From: Tumebacillus sp. BK434
GTDB taxonomy: Bacteria; Bacillota; Bacilli; Tumebacillales; Tumebacillaceae
Length of the DNA: 64,000 bases
Assembly (NCBI RefSeq): GCF_004340785.1
Contig: NZ_SLXS01000002.1
Span: 372,001-436,000, forward strand
Direction: 5' to 3'
Positions 51,844 through 62,600 of the stretch are shown here, in pieces (the stretch's first letter is position 1; every line of letters starts with the position of its first letter). The notes beneath the pieces were generated by a model. It saw only the letters and a program-made list of their open reading frames with translations, was not told where the DNA came from and made no database searches. The translations under genes were made by a program, and so were the position numbers.

Positions 51844-52695
51844 TTGACCTATAGAATGCGCACGGCCGGACTGTCCGCACTGCTGCTCGCCGCCCTGGCG
51901 GTCAGTGGCTGCGACACGCTGACCGCCCAGACCAAACCGCCCACTCCTCCGGTCGGCCAGCAGAAGCCTGACGACAAGCCGACCGAGACGCCGGTGCCGA
52001 CCGATCCCGCAGAACATCAATCGCAGGAGGAATCGCCTGCCAAAGAAGATCCGTCCAAGCGGCCGACCGAGCCCACAGGATCGCAAAAACCGCCCGAGCA
52101 GCCGAGCAAGCCGGTCGCCGGAGCGCCGAACTCGCTGACCGTGCTGGTCAACAAGCAGGTCGGTCTGCCGGACGACTTCCAGCCCTCGAACCTGATCGAC
52201 GACCCCAACTTGCATTTTCTGGCCGGGGGCGGCGGGGAGAAGCGGCTGATGCGCGCCGAAGTCGCCGCCGCGCTGAAGCAGCTGTTTGCGGCGGCCGAGC
52301 AAGACGGCCAGTACTTGAGCGTGGCGTCGGCGTACCGCTCGCATGCGACGCAGACCTCGCTGTTCAACTACTACGTCCAGACTCAGGGCGAGGCGGAAGC
52401 GCGCCGCTACAGCGCCGTGCCCGGCCACAGCGAACATGAGACGGGACTGGCGGTCGACGTGTCGGGCCGCGATGGGAAGTGCGCGGTGGAAGACTGCTTC
52501 GCCGACACGCCGGAAGCGAAATGGCTGGCCAAGAACTCGCACAAGTTCGGCTTCATCATCCGCTATCCGAAAGGCAAAGAAGCGGTGACCGGCTATGCCT
52601 ACGAGCCGTGGCACCTGCGCTATCTGGGCGTCGACGCGGCGACGGCGATCTACTCGCAAAACACGACGATGGAAGAGTACTACAAAGTAAAATAA
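51844..52695 (+). CDS. VanY-type D-alanyl-D-alanine carboxypeptidase lipoprotein
   Basis: Protein of 283 residues. TTG 51844 is chosen: AGGAGGT lies 8 bp upstream, whereas ATG 51856 is too far. Lipobox AVSGC gives a lipidated Cys at 23. A Pro/Glu/Lys/Thr-rich spacer (about 30-95) follows, then an M15B peptidase domain with SAYRSHATQ, the zinc motif GHSEHETGLAVDV (HxxxxxxD type) and EPWHLRY with the general base and third ligand. It trims D-Ala from peptidoglycan stem peptides outside the cell. Confidence 0.93.
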   Translation: MTYRMRTAGLSALLLAALAVSGCDTLTAQTKPPTPPVGQQKPDDKPTETPVPTDPAEHQSQEESPAKEDPSKRPTEPTGSQKPPEQPSKPVAGAPNSLTVLVNKQVGLPDDFQPSNLIDDPNLHFLAGGGGEKRLMRAEVAAALKQLFAAAEQDGQYLSVASAYRSHATQTSLFNYYVQTQGEAEARRYSAVPGHSEHETGLAVDVSGRDGKCAVEDCFADTPEAKWLAKNSHKFGFIIRYPKGKEAVTGYAYEPWHLRYLGVDAATAIYSQNTTMEEYYKVK

Positions 52696-52699
52696 GCGC

Positions 52700-52733
52700 A
52701 AGAAAGCCGATGCCCCTGGGCATCGGCTTTCTT
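52700..52733. terminator. Bidirectional terminator
   Basis: A 16-bp perfect stem (AAGAAAGCCGATGCCC/GGGCATCGGCTTTCTT) with a 2-nt spacer (CT), between converging genes. Confidence 0.9.
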
Positions 52734-52741
52734 GTGCGCGG

Positions 52742-53860
52742 TTAGAGATTGCCGCGCTTGGCCTGTTCGCGCTCCATCGCTTCGTACAGGGCGCGGATGT
52801 TGCCGTCGCCGAAGCCGCGCGAGCCTTTGCGCTGGATCAGCTCGAAGTACAAGGTCGGGCGGTCGTGCACCGGGTGGCAGAAGATCTGCAGGAGGTAGCC
52901 TTCGTCATCGCGGTCGACCAGTACGTTCAATTCGTTCAGCTTGTCGAACGGCTCGTCGATCTCGCCGACGCGCTCCGGCAGCAGGTCATAATACGACTGC
53001 GGCGTGTACAGGAAGCGCAGGCCGTTGTTTTGCATATGCTCAATCGAGGCCATGATGTCATGCGTCAAAAAGGCGATATGCCCGATGCCCGGACCCTCGT
53101 TGTATTCGATGAACTCGGAGATCTGCGAGCGCCCTTTGCCCTCGGCCGGCGAGTTGATCGGCAGTTTGATCCGCGAGTTGTTGTTCTGGGAGACTTTGGT
53201 CATCAAGGACGAGCGCTCGGTGGAGATGTCGTCTTTGCTGAACGAGCTCATCAGCTGGAAGCCAAACACCTTGTCGTAAAACGCCACCCACTCGTCGTTG
53301 TCCTCGACGAAGACGGCGAGATGGTCATACGCGACGATGCCGGTATTGGTGTCGCTGCCTTTTTCAAACTGCTCGACATAGCCCGGTGCAAAGATCCCTT
53401 GGTATGCTTCCCGTTCGATCAAGGTGTGCACCGTGTCGCCAAACGCCGCGACGGTCGCCTTTTTGTACACGCCGTGCTCGTCGTGCTCTTCGGTCGGGGC
53501 TTGGACGGAGGTGGCGCCGCGCTCGATCAGCTTGGCATAGGTCGCTTCGAGGTCTTTGACGCGAAAGGCGATGTCGCGCACGCTGTCGCCCTTTTTGTGC
53601 ACGAACTGGGCGATCTGGTGGTCCGACTTGTACGCGCAGGAGATGACGAGGCGGATGTCCCCTTGTGCCAGCACGTAGGAGGCGCGCTCGCGGTTGCCCG
53701 TCTCCAGGCCGCTGTAGGCGATGATGTCAAAGCCGAACAGCTTGCATAAATAAAAAGCGGTCTGCTTCGCGTTGCCCGAATACAGCTCCAGATAGTCGAT
53801 GCACTCGATCGGCAGCACGTCCTGCCCTTTCTGAAGATCAAGAGTTGCATGCGAAGACAT
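52742..53860 (-). CDS. hppD: 4-hydroxyphenylpyruvate dioxygenase
   Basis: Protein of 372 residues. ATG 53860 is chosen (AGGAGG 8-9 bp upstream) over TTG 53866, which is too close to that site. Two VOC-fold halves. Iron ligands: the His in IVAYDHLAVFV, the His in GPGIGHIAFLTHDI and the Glu in TLYFELIQRKG; the C-terminal substrate-capping helix contains GSRGFGDGNIRALYEA. It converts 4-hydroxyphenylpyruvate to homogentisate in tyrosine breakdown or pigment formation. No homogentisate pathway gene is adjacent. Confidence 0.95.
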   Translation of the reverse strand: MSSHATLDLQKGQDVLPIECIDYLELYSGNAKQTAFYLCKLFGFDIIAYSGLETGNRERASYVLAQGDIRLVISCAYKSDHQIAQFVHKKGDSVRDIAFRVKDLEATYAKLIERGATSVQAPTEEHDEHGVYKKATVAAFGDTVHTLIEREAYQGIFAPGYVEQFEKGSDTNTGIVAYDHLAVFVEDNDEWVAFYDKVFGFQLMSSFSKDDISTERSSLMTKVSQNNNSRIKLPINSPAEGKGRSQISEFIEYNEGPGIGHIAFLTHDIMASIEHMQNNGLRFLYTPQSYYDLLPERVGEIDEPFDKLNELNVLVDRDDEGYLLQIFCHPVHDRPTLYFELIQRKGSRGFGDGNIRALYEAMEREQAKRGNL

Positions 53861-53967
53861 AAGCAATTCCTCCTGCCCTGATTATTAATTTTAATTATAT
53901 GTATCTACTATATTGCGGTCAACCTAAATGATTGAATTTAACTTTATCGATAAACGATTTGACTCAC

Positions 53968-53998
53968 AAAAAAACGGAGACGCGTCAGCGCCTCCGTT
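53968..53998 (-). terminator. Orphan terminator-like hairpin in the hppD upstream region
   Basis: Stem AACGGAG-A-CGC with GCG-C-CTCCGTT (one mismatch) and a GTCA loop, followed on the minus strand by T7. No leftward gene ends here. If the hppD promoter lies to the right, this would be an attenuator in its leader. Confidence 0.6.
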
Positions 53999-54000
53999 GC

Positions 54001-54029
54001 TTGTATTTGACAGGATGCTATGCTAAAAT
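54001..54029 (+). promoter_or_regulatory. Extended -10 promoter of the second helD
   Basis: TTGTAT (3/6) and TAAAAT (5/6) with a 17-bp spacer and a TGC extended -10. The implied leader is about 105 nt long and AT-rich, with a TTTGTC/GACAAA stem just before the RBS. Confidence 0.6.
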
Positions 54030-54139
54030 GAAAGTTGGTCACCAAGAAATTACTTTTAAAAAAGATTTACCCAATAATATCTTACCACAAAACGCCAGAG
54101 TTTGTCAAACCTTTAGACAAAGAAGTGGGGGCGGATGGC

Positions 54140-56449
54140 ATGAGCATCACCGAACAAGAGTGGCAAAAGGAACAGCAGCGCGTCGACCGGGTGACGACGG
54201 AGATCAGAAAACGCACGGAGCAGCTGCAGGAACAGGTCGGCCTCGTCAAAGCGGACATCGTGGAAATCCGCAAAAACTTCTGGGATGACGTCAAAGTGAA
54301 TTTTGAAAATGCGGTGGAAGCGGCGGAGACGGTGGCCAGCATGCGGCAGCAGTCGGAAGTGCTCGGGGAGCGCGAACGCCAGCACCGCCATGCGCAAAAG
54401 GAGCTGAAGAGCCTGCTCCGGCTGAAGGAGAATCCGTATTTCGGCCGGATCGATTTTGCCGAGCCGGGCGAGGGGTTGCAGGAGATCTACCTGGGCACCG
54501 CCTCGTATTTTGATGAGGAGAGCGAGCAGTTTCTCGTCTTTGACTGGCGCGCGCCGGTCTCCTCCCTGTACTACGACTACTCGCCGGGTCCGGCCACATA
54601 CGAGACGCCGGGCGGCACCGTCGAAGGCACGATGGAATTGAAGCGGCAGTTCATCATCCGCGACGCGGTGATCAAAAGCCTGTTCGACACGGGCGTGACG
54701 ATCGGCGATGAGCTCCTGCAGCAAGTGCTGGGGCGCCATTCGGACGCGCAGATGAAAAGCATCGTCGCGACGATTCAAAAGGAGCAGAATCGGATCATCC
54801 GCAACGAGCGCAACCGCCTGCTGGTCGTGCAGGGCGCGGCGGGCAGCGGCAAGACGTCGGCGGCGCTGCAGCGGGTGGCGTATCTGCTCTACCGCTATCG
54901 GGAGTGGCTGAGCGCCGATCAGATCGTGCTCTTTTCGCCGAACGACATGTTCAACAGCTACATCGCCACCGTGTTGCCGGAGCTGGGCGAAGAAAATATG
55001 CAGCAGACGACGTTTCAGGAATATCTGGAGCGGCGCTTGGGGCGCCAGTTCGAGCTGGAAGACCCGTTTTTGCAGATGGAGTATGTGCTGACCGCGATGG
55101 AGGAGCCGGGCTATGCGGCGCGCGTAGAAGGGATTCAATATAAAGCGTCGGTCGGGTTTATGCGCCTGTTGGAGCGCTATGCCAAGCAGCTTGGCGACAG
55201 CGGGATGGTGTTTAAAAACCTCAAGTTCCGCGGTGAGCAAGTGATCTCGGCGGAGCAGATCGCCGCCAAATATGCGGAGTATGACACGGCGATGTCGATC
55301 CCCAACCGGATGCGCCTGCTCACCGAGTGGCTGTTGCTGGAGCTGGAGACGGCAGCCGAAGCGGAGATCGAGAAGGACTGGGTGCAGGAGGAGATCGATC
55401 TGCTCGACAACGAGGAGTATCTGAAAGCGTACCAGCACCTGCGCCGCCAGAAGCGCTTCCGGGAAAACACGTTCGATGATTTTGACCGCGAGCGCAAGGT
55501 GCTCGGCGAGATGGTGGTGCGCAAGAAGTTCAAGCCGCTGCGCACAGGCGTGAAGCGCCTGAAGCACCTCGACGTGACGGCGATGTACCGCCAGCTGTTT
55601 GCCGACCCGGAACTGGCCGGCCGGCTCGGGGCGGAGCTGCCGCCGGAGTTTGCCGAGTTCGCCCGCCAGACGGTGGAAAAGATGCGGGAAGGCGAGCTGT
55701 ATTATGAGGATGCGACGCCGTATCTGTATCTGAAAGAGCTGCTCGAAGGCGTGGAGATGAACACGCAGGTGCGCCATGTGTTTGTCGACGAGGCGCAGGA
55801 CTATTCGCCGTTCCAGTTCGCTTTTTTGAAGCGCCTGTTCCCGCACGCGCGGATGACGGTGCTCGGCGACTTGAATCAGGCGATCTATGCGCATGCGCAA
55901 AAGGCGGACGGCTTCGGCCCGCTGGCCGATCTGTATCCGGAAGAGGAGCGGGAGCTGATCGTGCTGCGCCAGAGCTACCGGTCGACGCGCCAGATCGTCG
56001 ACTTCACCCGCAAGATGATGCCGGGCGGGGAGGAGATTCAGCCGTTCAACCGCGAAGGGGAGGAGCCGACCGTCACGCGGGCGGCCGATGCGGACGATCT
56101 GACGGCGAAAGTGCTCGACCGCCTGCACGAGCTGCAGGCGGAAGGGCACCGGACGGTGGCGGTGATCTGCAAGACGGCAGAGGAAAGCCGGGCGGCCTAT
56201 GAGCGGCTGCAGGGGCGGGTCGAGGTGAAGCTGATCGGCAAGGAGACGGTGCATTTCGAACCGGGCCTTGTCGTCATCCCGGCCTATCTGGCGAAGGGCG
56301 TGGAGTTCGATGCGGTGATCCTCTATGACGCTTCACAGGAGCGGTACGGCCGGGAAAGCGAGCGCCGGCTGTTCTACACGGCCTGCACGCGGGCGATGCA
56401 TGAGCTGCATCTGTTTTACATCGGGGAACCCAGTCTGTTTTTAGCGTGA
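54140..56449 (+). CDS. helD: HelD-like RNA polymerase-associated ATPase (copy 2)
   Basis: Protein of 769 residues from ATG 54140, with AAGTGGGGGCGG upstream. The frame is open 35 codons further upstream, but that part is AT-rich and overlaps the likely leader. Motifs: long N-terminal coiled coil (EQEWQKEQQRVDRVTTEIRK, about 4-80), Walker A VQGAAGSGKTSAALQR (near 230), FVDEAQDYSPF, LGDLNQAIYA, RQSYRSTRQIVDF, AKGVEFDAVIL and YTACTRAMHEL. It differs clearly from copy 1, so it is an ancient paralogue rather than a recent duplicate. It could protect or recycle RNA polymerase under a different condition. Confidence 0.92.
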   Translation: MSITEQEWQKEQQRVDRVTTEIRKRTEQLQEQVGLVKADIVEIRKNFWDDVKVNFENAVEAAETVASMRQQSEVLGERERQHRHAQKELKSLLRLKENPYFGRIDFAEPGEGLQEIYLGTASYFDEESEQFLVFDWRAPVSSLYYDYSPGPATYETPGGTVEGTMELKRQFIIRDAVIKSLFDTGVTIGDELLQQVLGRHSDAQMKSIVATIQKEQNRIIRNERNRLLVVQGAAGSGKTSAALQRVAYLLYRYREWLSADQIVLFSPNDMFNSYIATVLPELGEENMQQTTFQEYLERRLGRQFELEDPFLQMEYVLTAMEEPGYAARVEGIQYKASVGFMRLLERYAKQLGDSGMVFKNLKFRGEQVISAEQIAAKYAEYDTAMSIPNRMRLLTEWLLLELETAAEAEIEKDWVQEEIDLLDNEEYLKAYQHLRRQKRFRENTFDDFDRERKVLGEMVVRKKFKPLRTGVKRLKHLDVTAMYRQLFADPELAGRLGAELPPEFAEFARQTVEKMREGELYYEDATPYLYLKELLEGVEMNTQVRHVFVDEAQDYSPFQFAFLKRLFPHARMTVLGDLNQAIYAHAQKADGFGPLADLYPEEERELIVLRQSYRSTRQIVDFTRKMMPGGEEIQPFNREGEEPTVTRAADADDLTAKVLDRLHELQAEGHRTVAVICKTAEESRAAYERLQGRVEVKLIGKETVHFEPGLVVIPAYLAKGVEFDAVILYDASQERYGRESERRLFYTACTRAMHELHLFYIGEPSLFLA

Positions 56450-56451
56450 AC

Positions 56452-56486
56452 AAAGCCTCCTGACCGGTGCGGTCGGGAGGCTTTTT
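56452..56486 (+). terminator. Intrinsic terminator of the second helD
   Basis: Stem AAGCCTCCTGACCG/CGGTCGGGAGGCTT (internal G-T) with a GTG loop, then T-rich. Confidence 0.93.
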
Positions 56487-56559
56487 CGGTTTCTATCAAA
56501 TTGTAAAAATTGTAATCTTGGAATTTTTCAATCTTTCGTGTCTCGATGTTAATTTAATA

Positions 56560-56568
56560 TGTTACAAT
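56560..56568 (+). promoter_or_regulatory. Extended -10 promoter of the NRPS gene
   Basis: TGTTACAAT combines a TGn extension with TACAAT (5/6), about 35 bp before the ATG, in an AT-rich stretch. No good -35 is visible. Confidence 0.5.
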
Positions 56569-56602
56569 AGCTCTGATAATTACAGGAGCGAGGTGTGCGC
56601 AA

Positions 56603-59600
56603 ATGAATGAAGTTTGTGATCAATCGGTTCACCGCCTGGTCGAGCAGCAGGCGGCACAGCGCCCGGATGCGGTCGCGCTGGTCGGGGCGCAGGAGACGTT
56701 GACATACGCAGAAATGAACGGGCGGGCCAATCGATTGGCTCGTCATTTGCGCAACAAAGGGCTTGGCACGGGACAGCTGGCAGCGGTGCGCCTGGAGCGT
56801 TCTGTCGAGATGGTGGTCGCGATGCTGGCGATTTTGAAAGCGGGCGGGGCGTATGTGCCGCTCGACCCGGGCTATCCGCAGGAGCGGCAGGAGTTCATGC
56901 TGGAAGATGCTGCTGCGAAGGTCGTGCTGTTTCGCGACCACTTGGAGCTGGCGACGTCGGCGGTGCAGGTGCCCTTGGATGCGGAAGCTGCAGAGATTGC
57001 GCTGCTGTCTGCAGACAATCTCGACGTGGAGGTCGACGTGGAAGACCCCGGCTATGTGATGTACACGTCCGGCTCGACCGGCAAGCCGAAAGGGGTCTGC
57101 ATCCCGCACCGCAGCATCAAGAGCCTGGTCATCGAGCCGAACTACTGCACGATCGGGCCGGACGATGTGATGCTGCACTGCGCGTCGGTGTCGTTCGACT
57201 CGACGACGTTCGAAGTGTGGGGGGCGCTGTTGAACGGCGCGAAGCTGGTCGTCATGCCGTCGCAGGTGCCGTCGCTGGCCGAGCTTGGCGCAGCGGTCAG
57301 GACGCACGGTGTGACGGTGCTTTTGCTGACGGCCGGCGTGTTTGCGGAGATGGCGGCGCATCATCTGGACGATCTGCGCGGGGTGCGCGACCTCTTGTCC
57401 GGCGGGGACGTGCTGTCGACGACAGCCGTCAACGCGGTGCTGGAGCATTTGCCGGAGACGCAGATGATCAACGTGTACGGGCCGACAGAGTGTTCGACGT
57501 TCAGCACGTACTACCGCCCGGCGCGGGAGGAGCGGTTTACGTCCGGCGTGCCGATCGGCTATCCGCTGCAACTGCGGGTGCTGTTTGTGGTCGATGAAAA
57601 AGGGAACCAGACAGCGCAAGGCGAAGCGGGCGAGCTGTACATCGGCGGTGCAGGCTTGGGGACGGGGTATTGGAAGCGGCCGGAGCTGAGCGCGGAGAAA
57701 TTTGTGCAGAATCCGTTTGGCGAAGGGCGGCTGTACCGCACCGGCGACTTGGTGCGCCTGCGCGAGGACGGCGTGCTGGAGTTCCTCGGGCGGATCGACG
57801 GGCAGGTGAAGATCCGCGGCTTCCGCGTCGAAACCGGGGAGATCGAACATCGCCTGATGCTGCACGGGGCGGTGAAGCAGGCGGTGGTGATCGCGCGCGA
57901 AGACCGCCCGGGCGACAAGCGTCTGGTCGCCTATGTCGTGCCGGAGGAAGGCGCGGTATCAACTGCGGCGGAACTGCGGGCGCATGTGGCGGACGGATTG
58001 CCGGAGTATATGGTGCCGGCGGCGTTTGTGGAGCTGGAGCGGATACCGCTGACGCCAAACGGCAAGGTGGATCGCAAGCAACTGCCGGCGCCTGCCGCAG
58101 ATGCGGAGGCATGGCGCGGCCGTGCGGAGGCTGTGCTGCCGCGCACAGAGCTGGAACAAACGCTGACGGCGCTGTATGAAGAGGCGCTGGGCGTGGCAGG
58201 CATCGGGGTGTTCGACAACTTTTTTGAGCTGGGCGGGCATTCGCTGATCGCGATGAAGATCGCGGCGCGCCTGCGCGATACGCTGCCGGTGGCGGTGCCG
58301 CTGCAGTGGCTGTTTGAGGCGTCATCGGTGGCGGAATTGGCGGCACGGATCGAGGGGCAGACAGATGCGGAAGCCGGGCCGCGCGCGGGTCATGCGCTGG
58401 TGCCGGTGCCGCGCGACGGGCTGCTCGAGCTGTCGTTTTCGCAGGAGCGCGTGTGGTTCTTGCGCAAGTTGGCGCCGGAGAATCTGTCGTACAGTTTTCA
58501 GGCGGAGTTCCGCTACTTGGGGCAGCTGAATGTGGACGCGCTGCAGCAGAGCTTGCAGGGCATGATCGACCGGCATGAGATCTTCCGCACTTCGTTCCCG
58601 GAGCGGAACGGACGTCCGTATCAGCAGATCCATGAGCCTTGGGAAGTGCCGTTGCCGGTGGTCGATCTGACCGGCGTGCCTGCTGAGGTGCGGGAAGCGG
58701 AAGTGCAGCGGCTGATTCGCGAGGAGGTCACGCAGGCGTTTGAGATGGCTGCGCTGCCCTTGGTGCGCTGGAAGCTGTTGCGCTTGAGCGCCGAGGAGCA
58801 TGTGCTGATCCATGTGGAGGACCACTTGGTGCATGACGGGTGGTCGCTGACGGTGTTTGTGGATGAGCTGCAGCAGCTGTACAAGGCGGCGGTGCGCGGC
58901 GAGCAGGCGGCCTTGCCGGAGCTCGAGGTGCAGTTTGCCGATTTTGCGCAGTGGGAGCGGCGCTGGATGCAAGGCGAAGAGGCGCAGGCGCAGCTGGCCT
59001 ATTGGACGGACCGATTGGGCGGAGCGCAGTATGTGCTCGACCTGCCGACCGACCGGCCGCGCCCGCCGGTGCAGCGGTTCAAAGGGAAGGTGTTCCGCTT
59101 CGATCTGGACGCGGAACTGTGCGATGCGCTGCGGGCGTTCAGCAAGCGTGAGGGCGTGACGCTGTACATGACGCTGTTTGCGGCGTTTAACGTGCTGCTG
59201 CACCGCCATACGGGACAGGAGGATCTCCTGGTCGGTTCGGCGCTGGCGAATCGGCGGTTGAAGGAGATGGAGCCGATGATCGGGATGCTGGTCTCGAACA
59301 TCGTGCTGCGGACGCAGGTGCAGGGCGATCTGACCTTCCGCGAACTGCTCGGGCAGGTGAAGGAGGCGGCGCTGGAAGGGTTTGCGCATGTCGGTCTGCC
59401 GTTTGAGAAGCTGGTGGAGGCGTTGCAGCCGGATCGGGATCTGAGCCGCAATCCGCTGTTCCAAGTGTCTTTTTCGTTCCACGATTCGCGGATGCCGGCG
59501 TTGGAGATGGAAGGGCTGGAAGCGGTGCGCCTGACCGACGGGCTGAGCAATGAGACGTCGAAGTTTGACATGAACATCATCGTCCTGCCGCGCAAGGAGC

Positions 59601-62600
59601 AGAAGGCGGGAGATGGGATCACGATCTCGTGGGAGTATGACATCGATCTCTTTGAAGCGGATACGGTGGCGCGGATGATCGCGCAGTATCAGGAACTGCT
59701 GCAGGCGGCTGTGGCCGGGCCGGAGACGGCCGTCGGGGAGCTGCCGCTGTTGAACGCTTGGGAGCGGGAGAGGCTGCTGACGGAGTTTTCCGGCGCTGGC
59801 GAGTTGGGTTCGCAGGCGATGCCGCAGGGCGGTGTGCTGGCGCTGATCGAACAGCAGGCGGCAAACTTCCACGATCATGTGGCGGTTGTCCACGGCGGGC
59901 AGCAGGTGACGTATGGGGAATTGAACCGCCGGGCGAACGCTTTGGCGCATCGCTTGATGGAGCTCGGCGTCGGTGCGGAGCGGACGGTGGGCATTTTGCT
60001 GGAACGCTCGGTGGAGCTGGTCGTCGCGGTGCTGGCGGTGGCGAAGGCGGGCGGGGCGTATGTGCCGCTCGATCCGGCGTATCCGCAGGAGCGCTTGGCG
60101 TTTTTGGCGGAGGATGCGGGGCTGGCCGTTCTGGTGACAACAGAAGCGCTGCGGGGCACGCTGTCTTCGCTTGCAGTTCCGGTGCTGGTGTTTGAACAGG
60201 AAGCACAGTGGCGCGGCGAGGAGAATCCGGGCCGCACGGTCGCAGCCGATCAGTTGGCGTATGTGATTTACACGTCGGGCTCGACAGGGACGCCGAAAGG
60301 GGTCGAGGTGGAGCAGCGGGCGCTGTGGAACCTCGTGCAGTGGAACAACGCGGCGCACGGGCTGACGCGGGAAGACCGGACGACGCTGCTGGCCGGGACG
60401 GCTTTTGACGCTTCGGTGTGGGAGCTGTGGCCGGGCTTGGCGGCAGGGGCAACGCTGGTGATCCCCGATGAGGATACCCGACTGTCTCCGGGGCAGCTGC
60501 TGGCGTTTTTGGCGGAACAACAGGTGACGCTGTGCTTCCTGCCGACGCCGCTGGCGGAACGGGTGATCGCGCTGGAGATGCCGGCGGGGCTGAAGCTGCG
60601 GCGGATGCTGACCGGCGGCGATCTGCTGCATCCGGTGGCGCAGGAGCTGCCGTTTGCGCTGGTCAATCACTACGGGCCGACGGAGAATGCGGTGGTCACG
60701 ACCTGTGCAGACGTGCAGGCGGGCACGGTGCCGCCGATCGGCAAGCCGATCTCCGGCGTTGAGCTGTATGTGCTGGATGCGCGGTTGCAGCCGGTGCCGC
60801 TCGGCGTGGCAGGAGAGCTGTATGTCGGCGGGAACAGCTTGGCGCGCGGGTATCGCGGGCGGCCCGATTTGACGGCGGAGCGCTTTGTGGCGCATCCGTT
60901 CCGGGCGGAGGGCAGGCTGTATCGGACGGGCGACCGGGTGCGCTTTTTGGCCGATGGGAACTTGGAGTTCCTGGGCCGTTTGGACGGCCAGGTGAAGATT
61001 CGCGGACATCGGGTGGAGCTCGGTGAAGTCGAAGCGTCGATTCTGCAGCAGGGTCTTGTCGAGTCGGTCGTCGTCGTGGCGCGCGGGGACGGGGAAAAAC
61101 GCCTCGTGGCCTACGTGACAGGGACGGGTCTGGCGGTGGAGCAGGTGCGGGCCGGGCTGGAAGCGAAACTGCCGGGCTACATGGTGCCGTCAGCGTTTGT
61201 GGTGCTGGAAGCGCTGCCGCTGACGCCGAACGGGAAGGTCGATCTGCGCGCGCTGCCGGAGCCTGTTTTGACTGCGGAATCCGGGCGCGGCTACGCGTCG
61301 CCGCGCAATGAGGTGGAAGCGAAAGTGGCGGCGGTGTTTGCGGAAGTGCTCGGGGTGGAGAAGGTCGGGATTCATGAGGACTTCTTCTATCTGGGCGGGC
61401 ACTCACTCTTGGTGACGCAGGTGATCTCCCGCCTGCGCGATCTGCTCGATGTGGAGCTGCCCCTGCCGGCGTTTTTTGCCGATCGGACGGCGGCTGGCGT
61501 GGCGGCCCGGATCATCGAGGACGGGCTGGCCAAAGGGCAGGTGCCGAAGCTGGTGTGCGTCGAACGGACGGAGGAGATGCCGGTGTCGTTTGCGCAGCAG
61601 CGGCTGTATTTCTTGAACCAGCTGGCACCGGAGAATCCGGTGTATAACATCCCGCTGGCTCTGCGTCTGCGCGGTGCGGTGCGGCTGGATGCGCTGGAGC
61701 GGGCCGTGCAGGAGATCGCAGCGCGCCATGAAGCGCTGCGCACGGTGTTTGTGGAGCGCGCGGGCGAGGTGCTGCAGCGGATCTTGCCGGAAGTGAAAGT
61801 TCCGTTTGCGGTGCGGGAGGCGAGCGATGAGGCACAGGCGGCAGAAATCGTCCGGGCGGAAGGACAGCATGTGTTCGATCTGAGCGCAGGGCCGCTGTTG
61901 CGGGTGCTGGCGGTGCGGCTCGGCGCGGAGGAGCACGTGCTGGTCGTGAATGTGCACCACATCGTGTTTGACGGCTGGTCGTTTGGGACGTTTGCCGAGG
62001 AGCTGGCCGCGCTGTACACGGCGTTTGTGGACGGGATCGGGTCGCCGCTCCCGGCGGTGGAAGCGCAGTATGCAGACTTTGCGGTCTGGCAGCGGTCTTA
62101 TTTGCAGGGCAAGGTGCTGGAGGAGCAGTTGAGCTTCTGGCGGGAGTTCCTCGGCGGGCCGATTCCACAGCTGGGGCTGCCGTTCGACTACCCGCGTCCG
62201 GAGCTGCCGGCACAGCGCGGGGCGATGCGGCGGTTTGCGCTGTCGGCAGAGTTGTCGCAAGCGGTGAAGCACCTGTGCGAGGCGGAAGGTGTGACGCTGT
62301 TTATGGCGCTGTTGGCGGCGTTTGATGTGCTGTTGTACCGCTTGACGGAGCAGACCGATCTGTTGGTCGGCACGCCGGTGGCGGGACGGACGCAGTCGGC
62401 GGTGGAAGGGATGATCGGATTCTTTGTTAACACGCTGGTGCTGCGCAGCGACTTGTCGGGCAACCCGACGTTCCGGGAACTGCTGGGCCGGGTGCGCGAG
62501 ATGAGCTTGCAGGCGTTTGCTCATCAGGAGGTGCCGTTTGAAAAATTGGTCGAGCGGCTGCAGCCGGAGCGGTCGGCCAGCCAATCGCCGTTTTTCTCGG

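Noticed and set aside
53867-54139. T-box or other amino-acid-responsive leader upstream of hppD
   Set aside because: No T-box core sequence (TGGNACCGCG-like) or specifier helix could be seen. Only the isolated terminator-like hairpin remains.
54035-54139. 35-codon N-terminal extension of the second HelD
   Set aside because: It is AT-rich, begins with a TTG lacking an RBS at the promoter edge, and is not needed for the family N-terminus. ATG 54140 has a purine-rich site upstream.
58322-61009. Minus-strand frame of 895 residues opposite the NRPS
   Set aside because: The plus strand encodes unambiguous NRPS domains. The reverse frame is Arg/His/Gln-rich low-information sequence.
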